DNA from: Pseudoalteromonas atlantica
GTDB taxonomy: Bacteria; Pseudomonadota; Gammaproteobacteria; Enterobacterales; Alteromonadaceae
Assembly (NCBI GenBank): GCA_007988745.1
Contig: BJUT01000020.1
Coordinates: 1 to 64,000 of the forward strand
Direction: 5' to 3'
DNA: 64,000 bases
A model generated the notes under the pieces. The model was not told the DNA's origin. It saw only the letters and a program-made list of their open reading frames with translations, and made no database searches. Below are positions 57,381 to 64,000 of the stretch, in pieces (the stretch's first letter is position 1; every line of letters starts with the position of its first letter). The position numbers and the translations under genes are program-made.

Positions 57381-58034
57381 ATGAATACTAAGGATAAAAT
57401 AATACACACCAGTATTTCGTTATTTAATGAACATGGTGAGCGTGCAATATCAACCAATCATATTGCATCACATTTAGGGATGAGCCCGGGTAATCTTTAC
57501 TATCATTTTAAAAATAAAGAAGACATTATCCGTCATATTTTTGCGCTTTACAGCGAGCATTTACATACTCATTTTAAACCTATTGAAGCAAACGATGATG
57601 CGTTTGATCATTTAACTGCTTATTTAGATTCATTATTTGAGCTAATGTGGCGCTATCATTTTTTTTACGACAACTTAGGCGACATCCTCTCCAGAGATGA
57701 AAGCTTAAAACAAGCCTACATTGGTTTTCAGTCAACTTTATTAGAGCAGGTTCGCCAAGTTATTTTAGGCCTTCGCGATAACGAAATGATTGCCATAGAA
57801 GAGCAAGATGCGCTTGAACTTGCCCATACTCTTAAGCTAACCGTTAGCTTTTGGACTCCGTATATTAAAGCGCGTAGGCTCAGTGGTAATTTAGCTGAGC
57901 AAGATATTTATCATGGAATTTTAAAAGTATTAGCATTATTTAGGGCTTACAGCACCGAAAAAAGCATACTTAAAATGAATCAGTTACGTGAAAAATACAC
58001 CCAACTTGCAGAGCAAGCGCCAGCGCTTGCCTAA
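57381..58034 (+). CDS. TetR/AcrR-family transcriptional regulator
   Basis: The 217-residue protein has a TetR-type DNA-binding domain (about 1-50) with STNHIASHLGMSPGNLYYHFKNKEDI, then a helical ligand-binding domain with aromatic residues at WRYHFFYDNLGDIL near 90-103. The effector and targets are unknown. It is divergent in orientation from coaD, with 318 bases between, and is followed by thiI with its own promoter, so self-regulation is the only direct expectation. Confidence 0.9.
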   Translation: MNTKDKIIHTSISLFNEHGERAISTNHIASHLGMSPGNLYYHFKNKEDIIRHIFALYSEHLHTHFKPIEANDDAFDHLTAYLDSLFELMWRYHFFYDNLGDILSRDESLKQAYIGFQSTLLEQVRQVILGLRDNEMIAIEEQDALELAHTLKLTVSFWTPYIKARRLSGNLAEQDIYHGILKVLALFRAYSTEKSILKMNQLREKYTQLAEQAPALA

Positions 58035-58072
58035 CTGCTGTTAGTTGGTTAGTTCCTAGACGCAAAAATTTT

Positions 58073-58081
58073 TGCTATAAT
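58073..58081 (+). promoter_or_regulatory. Extended -10 promoter of thiI
   Basis: TGCTATAAT at 58073-58081 is an extended -10 element 51 bases before the thiI start. The -35 at the expected distance (TTCCTA) is poor, which is normal for this promoter class. Confidence 0.6.
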
Positions 58082-58131
58082 CGCGCGCCCAATGCCTGGG
58101 AGCGCGAATTCCCGCAGTCTAAGAGTGAACT

Positions 58132-59589
58132 ATGCTTAAATTTATCGTCAAACTACATCCTGAAATTGCCATTAAAAGCCGTTCGGTACGTAAACGCTTT
58201 ACTAAAGTGTTAGAAAATAACATTAAAATTGTATTGCGCCGTGTTGACGAAAAAGTACAAGTAAGAAACAACTGGGATAATATTTCTGTTGTAACTAAGC
58301 TTGATGATGCACAAACACGCCTAGACTTTATCGATAGCTTGCAGCGCATTCCTGGTATTGTGCAATTTATTGAAGTGACCGAAACTGACTTCACAACGCT
58401 TGACGATATCTATAAAAAAACCATAGACCTAGTAGGGCACACTATTGTTGGTAAAACGTTTTGTGTACGCGCAAAGCGTATTGGTCAACACGACTTTACT
58501 TCTACCGATTTAGAGCGTTACGTGGGTGGTGGTTTAAACCAGCACGTTGAAGGCGCTCGCGTTAAGTTAAGCCGCCCAGAAGTAACTATTCGCTTAGAAG
58601 TAAAAGACGATAAAGCCTACATAGTTACGCAAACTCACCTAGGTATGGCAGGCTTTCCACTGCCAACACAAGAAGACGTGCTTTCGTTAATGTCAGGCGG
58701 CTTTGACTCTGGTGTAGCAAGTTATCAGATGATCCGTAAAGGCGCTCGCACGCACTTTTTATTCTTTAATTTAGGTGGCGCAGCACACGAAATTGGTGTT
58801 AAACAAGCCAGCTACTACTTATGGAAAAAATTTAGCTCTACTCATAAAGTTAAATTTATCACGGTTGATTTTGAACCGGTTGTAGCCGAAATTTTAGAGA
58901 ACGTTGAAAACAGCCAAATGGGTGTTGTGCTAAAACGTATGATGATGCGTGCTGGCAGCCAAGTAGCCGAAAAATTAAATATTCAAGCCTTGGTAACAGG
59001 TGAGAGTATAGGCCAGGTTTCTAGCCAAACTTTAGCTAATTTAAGTGTAATTGACCGCGTAACAGAAACCCTGATTTTGCGCCCACTTATTCAGCACGAC
59101 AAACAAGAAATTATTAATATTGCCCGTAAAATTGGCACCGCAGAAATGGCCGAAACCATGCCTGAATACTGTGGCGTAATATCTAAAAAGCCAACAGTTA
59201 AAGCTAAACTTGACGTTATTAAAGCCGAAGAAGAAAAGTTCGACTTTGATGTGCTTAATACTGTTGTTGAAAACGCTCGCATTATGGATGTGCGTGATAT
59301 AGACGTAGAAGCTAAGCAAGAACTTAAAGAAGCTGAGTCGGTAGTTGATTTACCAGCGGGTGCAGTGGTTGTTGATATTCGCTCACCAGAGGAAGAGGAT
59401 GCAGCGCCGCTTGAGATTGACGGTATAGATGTAGTGCATTTACCGTTTTTCCGCTTAGCGACTAAATTTGGTGATCTGCCAAAAGATAAGGATTACTACC
59501 TGTATTGTGAAAGAGGGGTTATGAGCCAGTTACAGGCGCTTATTCTTCATGAAGCAGGCTTTACGGGTGTAAAAGTTTATCGCCCGTAA
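58132..59589 (+). CDS. thiI: tRNA 4-thiouridine synthase
   Basis: Modifies U8 of tRNA to 4-thiouridine and supplies sulfur for thiamine thiazole. The 485-residue protein is the long form: an N-terminal THUMP region (about 60-165), the PP-loop SGGFDSG near 187-193, the catalytic Cys in PEYCGVIS near 344, and a C-terminal rhodanese domain (about 400-485) with the persulfide Cys in YLYCERGVMS. It is followed by the convergent panE gene. Confidence 0.96.
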   Translation: MLKFIVKLHPEIAIKSRSVRKRFTKVLENNIKIVLRRVDEKVQVRNNWDNISVVTKLDDAQTRLDFIDSLQRIPGIVQFIEVTETDFTTLDDIYKKTIDLVGHTIVGKTFCVRAKRIGQHDFTSTDLERYVGGGLNQHVEGARVKLSRPEVTIRLEVKDDKAYIVTQTHLGMAGFPLPTQEDVLSLMSGGFDSGVASYQMIRKGARTHFLFFNLGGAAHEIGVKQASYYLWKKFSSTHKVKFITVDFEPVVAEILENVENSQMGVVLKRMMMRAGSQVAEKLNIQALVTGESIGQVSSQTLANLSVIDRVTETLILRPLIQHDKQEIINIARKIGTAEMAETMPEYCGVISKKPTVKAKLDVIKAEEEKFDFDVLNTVVENARIMDVRDIDVEAKQELKEAESVVDLPAGAVVVDIRSPEEEDAAPLEIDGIDVVHLPFFRLATKFGDLPKDKDYYLYCERGVMSQLQALILHEAGFTGVKVYRP

Positions 59590-59607
59590 AGGTTAACCGT
59601 AATTTAG

Positions 59608-59635
59608 AGCGTGGTTTATACCACGCTTTTTTTTG
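59608..59635. terminator. Terminator between thiI and panE
   Basis: Stem AGCGTGG (59608-59614) and CCACGCT (59621-59627) is followed by seven or more T on the plus strand. The panE stop codon lies in the loop. Confidence 0.85.
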
Positions 59636-60518
59636 CCTTAATTTTAGCAAGTAGGGCATCGTTTAGCGGGGTGCTGATATTTAATCGCTTACCTTGCTGG
59701 CTAATATAGCCACAAATGGCGTCTATTTCGGTTTGTCGGTTATGCGCTACGTCTTGATGCATTGATGAGTAGTTTTCAGCGGTTAGCATCATTACGTTAT
59801 AAGCGTTGTTAAGCGCATCGGCAAGTTTAATATCAAGCTTTAAAGCATGGGCTATTTGGCATGCCTCAGTTAATAAGTTAAAAATAATGCTATTAAAATA
59901 AGGGGCACGTAACTGACCATTTTTAATATCATACAGTGCGCTTAATGGGTTTATGGCAATATTTACTAATAGTTTTTCAAACCGTAGCTGCTCAATATTA
60001 GTACAGTAGCTTAGCTGCGGCACGTTTTGCAATTGCTCACACATTGCTTGGCAATAACTGTGCGCGCAAGGATTGCAGGCACCTAATACGCTTTTACCTT
60101 CACCGGTGTGCTGTACTATAAAGTCGTTTGTTTTAAAGCCAGCCATGCTGGTGGTTAAAAAGTACAACGCTTGTTGCTTATCGAGTTGCTCATTGAGCGT
60201 TTCAACATTACCCATCCCGTTGTGCGATACAACAAGTACACTACTTGGCGATAAAAAGGGTTTAACTTGCGTAAAGGCCGATTGCACCTGAAAAGCCTTT
60301 ACAGCAAAAATAACAATATCAAACGCGGGCTGTTCATTAATTTGCTTAAGCGTAATAAACCGCGCATTAATTTTTTGCGAAGGCTGTTTTGCTTTGCAAT
60401 AAAAGCGTGTATTTGCAGTGGCTTTGCGTGTTAACACATGAACAGTGTGAGCTTTAGATAAAAAATGGCTTAGCAATAAACCAATAGCGCCGTCGCCAAT
60501 AATAAGAATATTAGCCAT
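59616..60518 (-). CDS. panE: 2-dehydropantoate 2-reductase-like protein
   Basis: NADPH-dependent reduction of ketopantoate to pantoate in the pantothenate pathway. The 300-residue protein has the dinucleotide loop IGDGAIGLL (7-15), VFAVKAFQ-like FAVKAFQ near 71-77 and the active-site lysine in RFEKLLVNIAINPLSAL near 187-203. Other ketopantoate reductase-fold proteins exist, so the name is likely but not certain. It overlaps the VanZ-like gene upstream by 8 bp. Confidence 0.8.
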   Translation of the reverse strand: MANILIIGDGAIGLLLSHFLSKAHTVHVLTRKATANTRFYCKAKQPSQKINARFITLKQINEQPAFDIVIFAVKAFQVQSAFTQVKPFLSPSSVLVVSHNGMGNVETLNEQLDKQQALYFLTTSMAGFKTNDFIVQHTGEGKSVLGACNPCAHSYCQAMCEQLQNVPQLSYCTNIEQLRFEKLLVNIAINPLSALYDIKNGQLRAPYFNSIIFNLLTEACQIAHALKLDIKLADALNNAYNVMMLTAENYSSMHQDVAHNRQTEIDAICGYISQQGKRLNISTPLNDALLAKIKAKKSVV

Positions 60519-60864
60519 AAGGGTTCTTTTTTCGAGGAGTAAAAATAGTTCTTAGTAAAAAGTACGTGGCTGCACCGGCAAAATCAGCAACAAAATCACC
60601 TAACGAGGCCTGCCTGTAGGGAAGCGCATCTTGCATTATTTCTATTGCTGCACCGTAGCCCGCAAGCAAAAGTACTTGCGTGTACAGCGGTAACTTAAAG
60701 GCTTTATCCATAATGATGGCGAGTATAAAAAATATCCCAAAGTGGGCAACTTTATCAACATGTGGAAATAAGTTCGTAACGCCGCCTTTTATTTCTTTGG
60801 CAAATAAGAGGGTAAACACCACAATACTAATCAAAAAAACTGCTTGGTAAACACGCCTTGTCAC
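60511..60864 (-). CDS. VanZ-family membrane protein
   Basis: The 117-residue protein has four predicted membrane segments and the family motif HVDKVAHFG near 35-43. Members include VanZ of glycopeptide resistance, but small stand-alone proteins like this are of unknown role. It is the first gene of a two-gene unit with panE (8-bp overlap). Confidence 0.82.
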   Translation of the reverse strand: MTRRVYQAVFLISIVVFTLLFAKEIKGGVTNLFPHVDKVAHFGIFFILAIIMDKAFKLPLYTQVLLLAGYGAAIEIMQDALPYRQASLGDFVADFAGAATYFLLRTIFTPRKKNPYG

Positions 60865-61014
60865 GATAAATCCTAAAACCGCTTAAAAAAGAGGCTGCAG
60901 TATATCAAACTAAATTAGTATCGCACCTGAACAACTGGCAGAAAAATGTAAAGATTTATAATTTTAGCGTTATAATCGGCGCATAAATTTAGATTTAATA
61001 GTTAGGAGAACCCA

Positions 61015-61497
61015 ATGCCTTCATTTGATATCGTATCAGAAGTAGAAATGAACGAAGCTAAAAATGCAGTAGATAACGCCAACCGTGAGCTAGAAACGCG
61101 CTTTGACTTTAGAGGTGTTGACGCATCAATTGAGCTGAACGACAAAACAATTAAACTAAAAGCAGAAGCTGACTCACAAGTTATGCAATTGTTTGATATT
61201 TTAGCAGGTAAAATTTCTAAGCGTGGTATGGACGTAGCAAGCTTGGAGCTGCAAGACATCACTCGTGCTGGTAAAAACGTGTTTCGTAATGTTGCACTTA
61301 AACAAGGCATTGAGAAAGACATGGCTAAAAAAGTAGTTAAAGCCATTAAAGACTCAAAAGTAAAAGTACAAGCTGCTATTCAAGGTGAAGAAGTACGTGT
61401 AACGGGTAAAAAGCGTGACGATTTACAAGCCGCTATGCAAGTCGTTCGCACTGCAGATTTAGGCCAGCCTTTCCAGTTTAAAAACTTTCGCGATTAA
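61015..61497 (+). CDS. yajQ: YajQ-family nucleotide-binding protein
   Basis: The 160-residue protein matches the YajQ family from end to end, starting [10 protein letters not shown] and with FDFRGVDAS near 32-40. Family members bind nucleic acids and, in Xanthomonas, c-di-GMP. The start is supported by TAGGAGAA, and TATAAT at 60971-60976 is a possible -10 element with no good -35. It is transcribed alone. Confidence 0.93.
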   Translation: MPSFDIVSEVEMNEAKNAVDNANRELETRFDFRGVDASIELNDKTIKLKAEADSQVMQLFDILAGKISKRGMDVASLELQDITRAGKNVFRNVALKQGIEKDMAKKVVKAIKDSKVKVQAAIQGEEVRVTGKKRDDLQAAMQVVRTADLGQPFQFKNFRD

Positions 61498-61534
61498 TTA
61501 GCTAAGTGTCTTTAGTATTTTAAAGTGAAAATTT

Positions 61535-61573
61535 AAATGTGTGGTTATTAAATATATTAGCCACACATTTTAC
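61535..61573 (+). terminator. yajQ terminator
   Basis: Stem AAATGTGTGG (61535-61544) and CCACACATTT (61561-61570) encloses a 16-base AT-rich loop and is followed by a short T run. The rest of 61574-61764 shows no gene. Confidence 0.6.
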
Positions 61574-61764
61574 CCCGCCCTAATTACAGCCTTTATTTAC
61601 TCGCAAGCCTAACCCCCTTTTACCTGCGTAAAATTACTCCACTGTTATTCCATACTCTTTTAACGTTATTTAAATGCATTATTAAATCTGCTTATCACGC
61701 AGTTGCGTATATTAGGCTATTCTTAATATCAATATTACTTAATAGCGACTGTTAAAGGCTTTAA

Positions 61765-62547
61765 ATGCTTAAGTTTCTTGTTTTTATAATTATTATTGCG
61801 TGCAGTAAGTTTAGCTTTGCCAAGCCAATAAATGTAGATGTGTTGGTAGAGGATGGTTACTTTCCAATTATTATTAATGCCGAAAAAGAGCAAGGGTTAG
61901 CGCCTGAGTTTGTAAAAATACTCAATGACTCTCAAAGCGAATATAAATTTACTCTTAACTCTTTGCCTGTAAAAAGGCTCAAAAAGTGGGTCGAATGGGG
62001 TGAATTCGATATGTTGTTTTTAATGGCTATGCAATGGGTGCCTGAGGTAGCAAGAAGTCCCTTACAGGAAACGAGCTTTTATGTTATTGCTAAAAATGAG
62101 TTGTATACGCTGGCACAAAACACCCAAAAGCAAAGCTATTTCGATGACTTACATGCTTTAACAAAAGCGGGGGTATTGGGGTATTCCTATCGTTTTGCTG
62201 ATTTTAAAACCGATGCACAATATTTAAGTGATGAACACCAAGTTAGTTTAACAATCGATGAGTTTAACGTTGTTAAAATGCTGCTATTAAAGCGTGCCGA
62301 TGTAGGGGTGTTAAATAACATAGCTTATCAATACTTTAAAAAGAACAACATTTTTAATATGAACCTGCTTTATAAGAGTAATACCCCAGATGCTATATAC
62401 GATACTCATTTTTTAGTTAATCCTGTGCGCAGTAAAATTACGGTAAAACAAATGGATAAGCTTTTAAATTCGCCTGAAATAAAACCTAAAATCACAGCGC
62501 TTTTAAGTTCATACGGCGTAACATCCAGCTTTACTGAAAATAAATAA
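61765..62547 (+). CDS. Periplasmic solute-binding protein, family 3-like
   Basis: The 260-residue protein has a signal peptide ending near residue 19 (FSFA/KP) and a bilobed solute-binding fold: an N-lobe with QGLAPEFVKILND, the WVEWGEFDMLFL region near 72-83, and a C-lobe with a DVGVLNNIAYQYF segment. No transporter permease or kinase lies next to it. It may be an orphan binding or sensing protein; the ligand is unknown. The downstream gene is under a cobalamin riboswitch and is not obviously related. Confidence 0.75.
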   Translation: MLKFLVFIIIIACSKFSFAKPINVDVLVEDGYFPIIINAEKEQGLAPEFVKILNDSQSEYKFTLNSLPVKRLKKWVEWGEFDMLFLMAMQWVPEVARSPLQETSFYVIAKNELYTLAQNTQKQSYFDDLHALTKAGVLGYSYRFADFKTDAQYLSDEHQVSLTIDEFNVVKMLLLKRADVGVLNNIAYQYFKKNNIFNMNLLYKSNTPDAIYDTHFLVNPVRSKITVKQMDKLLNSPEIKPKITALLSSYGVTSSFTENK

Positions 62548-62612
62548 TTTAACCTTTAGCTATATAGACGTCCGTTGACATTTGTAAACAAACTGCTCAC
62601 AATAACCGCCTA

Positions 62613-62790
62613 TTTTCAAGGTGCTTGCTGGTTGCTAAATACAGGGTTTAAAGTATTAAAACTAACAGCGAGATAATCGGGAAGTTGGTGCGCCTTTATG
62701 ATAAAAGCAATCCCAACACTGCCCCCGCAACGGTAAAGTATTAACGCATCTATGTGTTTACTGAGTCCGGAGACCGGCCTTGAAGTAATC
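62613..62790 (+). promoter_or_regulatory. Cobalamin riboswitch
   Basis: The region holds the class signatures in order: GGTGCTTGCTGGTT near 62620-62633, a GGGAAGTTGGTGC segment near 62679-62691, CCCCCGCAACGG near 62722-62733 and the B12 box GAGTCCGGAGACCGGCC at 62763-62779. Adenosylcobalamin binding would fold the leader and shut off the btuB-type gene that begins 44 bases downstream. Confidence 0.93.
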
Positions 62791-62802
62791 TTACTTACTT
62801 AA

Positions 62803-62828
62803 ATCTTTGCGGTGGGCAAAGATAGGGA
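62803..62828 (+). promoter_or_regulatory. Hairpin next to the btuB ribosome site
   Basis: Stem ATCTTTGC (62803-62810) and GCAAAGAT (62816-62823) directly precedes the ribosome site AGGGA (62824-62828). No T run follows, so control at translation initiation is more likely than termination. Confidence 0.65.
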
Positions 62829-62833
62829 ACATC

Positions 62834-64000
62834 ATGCTAAATAAAACAACTCTTGGCGTTGCTATCTCGGCTGCGCTGTCTTTTTCTGTATCTGCTGCAC
62901 AAAGCCCAATTGAAAAAATCACTGTTACCGCTAATAAATTTGAACAATCAATAAGTAATGTTTTAGCGAGCGTTAATGTAATTGATCGCGCCGAAATAGA
63001 TGCAAGCAATGTACGCGATTTACCAACCTTACTAAGCACACAAGTGGGTTTTCAAATTAACCCTAATGGTGGCTTTGGCCAAACGTCGGGCGTATCTTTA
63101 CGTGGTACAGGTTCTGGCGATACGCTAATTTTAATTGATGGTGTACGCACGGGCTCAGCCACGCTAGGGCAAAAAGCATTAAGTAACGTGCCGCTAAATA
63201 GTATTGAGCGAATCGAGATCATAAAAGGCTCGCGTGCAGCTGTGTATGGCTCAGATGCATTAGCTGGGGTTATTAATATAATAACGCGTGAAGCGAGCAA
63301 TGTATCTCTTGATGCCACATTTGGCTCTAACGCTTATCAAAACTATCAGCTTGCAGGTTCAGTAAAAACAGATGAAGTGGTTAGCGCATTTAATGCAGGC
63401 TTTGAAAAAACCGATGGTTTTGATGCGCTGCAAGGTATAGCGCCCGATGACGACAGCTATGAAAATAAAAACGTAGGCTTTAAAGTAAACTATGCAGATG
63501 CACATTACGGTAACTTTAAGCTACTAGGCCAGTACAGTGAAGGTTACGCGGATTACGATAGCAGCTTTAGCCCGGCAACGAGCACAGTTGAAAGAGGGGA
63601 TTTTAAAAACTATCAACTGTCGGCGAAGTGGAGCAAAAACTACACTAACCAATCTCATGCTATAGATGTTGCTTTTGCAACCGATGATTCTGACAGCACA
63701 TATGTGGACTTTTATACCGGCGGGCCAATAACCAATACATTTATTACTAAACGCTCGCAAGTAGATTACAGCGGCCAATACCGCTTAACAAATGCGCTTA
63801 ATATTAGCGGCGGCGTTAATTGGTATAACGATGATGTATCGCACAGCTCGCAAGCATTTGATGAGGATAGCCGCGATGTATTGGCAGTGTTTGTTGGGGC
63901 TTATTACGACACCGACACTGTGCTTGCCAATTTAACTCTTCGTCAAGACGACGATGAACAGTTTGGTGATGAAACAACCTATACTGCGGCGGCTGGTTAT
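62834..64000 (+). CDS. btuB: TonB-dependent vitamin B12 receptor, 3' part outside the window
   Basis: Outer membrane receptor for cobalamin uptake, cut by the window edge after 389 codons. It shows a signal peptide (SVSAA/Q near 23-24), the TonB box region PIEKITVTA, a plug domain with GSRAAVYGSDALAGVINIITR near 135-155, and then barrel strands. The ATG at 62834 lies 5 bases after AGGGA. The cobalamin riboswitch in its leader strongly supports BtuB over other TonB receptors. Confidence 0.9.
   Translation, partial: MLNKTTLGVAISAALSFSVSAAQSPIEKITVTANKFEQSISNVLASVNVIDRAEIDASNVRDLPTLLSTQVGFQINPNGGFGQTSGVSLRGTGSGDTLILIDGVRTGSATLGQKALSNVPLNSIERIEIIKGSRAAVYGSDALAGVINIITREASNVSLDATFGSNAYQNYQLAGSVKTDEVVSAFNAGFEKTDGFDALQGIAPDDDSYENKNVGFKVNYADAHYGNFKLLGQYSEGYADYDSSFSPATSTVERGDFKNYQLSAKWSKNYTNQSHAIDVAFATDDSDSTYVDFYTGGPITNTFITKRSQVDYSGQYRLTNALNISGGVNWYNDDVSHSSQAFDEDSRDVLAVFVGAYYDTDTVLANLTLRQDDDEQFGDETTYTAAAGY

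Overview
The window reads as chromosomal DNA of a marine gammaproteobacterium of the Alteromonadales, most likely Pseudoalteromonas. This rests on the AT-rich composition, E. coli-like housekeeping proteins, the argCBFGH(A) order with a fused argH-argA gene, and a degenerate 5S rRNA-like tail at the left edge. No phage, insertion sequence, CRISPR array or tRNA was seen.

Layout. 1-600: tandem 5S rRNA-like remnants with duplicated terminators. 602-9570: glutaminase, inosine-guanosine kinase, TadA, a small basic protein, MltF and PurL. 9704-12700: the ydbH-ynbE-ydbL envelope lipid-bridge operon. 12738-23203: an envelope glycan region with waaA, gmhA, hldE, a Wzi-like porin, two GT-B glycosyltransferases, kdkA, a GT9 heptosyltransferase-like gene and gmhB. 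Together these make ADP-heptose and build a Kdo/heptose inner core. 23372-28813: threonine catabolism (kbl-tdh), glpE-glpG, a secreted FliL-like protein and ubiC-ubiA. 28877-32528: a 2OG-Fe(II) oxygenase, a LysR regulator and three DUF proteins. 32698-40719: tsaD, plsY, folB-folK-uppP, and mpl-ubiX-yadG-yadH with a TrmB-like methyltransferase. 40716-42596: a membrane GGDEF-EAL protein whose catalytic motifs are lost. 42874-44502: a PanP-type decarboxylase. 44582-51785: the arginine cluster, argE divergent from argCBFG-argH(A), with an ARG box between.

51786-56519 is the most unusual part. A near-consensus sigma-54 promoter precedes a 64-residue orphan protein and then eight consecutive paralogous genes. 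Each paralogue encodes a protein of about 170 residues with five predicted membrane segments, and several are coupled by overlapping start and stop codons. I do not recognise the family and assign no function. It is the best candidate here for an undescribed system.

56562-64000: coaD, a TetR regulator, thiI, a PanE-like reductase and a VanZ-like protein, yajQ, a periplasmic solute-binding protein, and a cobalamin riboswitch ahead of a btuB-type receptor gene that runs off the right edge.

All family assignments come from reading translated sequence and remembered family signatures. No database search was possible.
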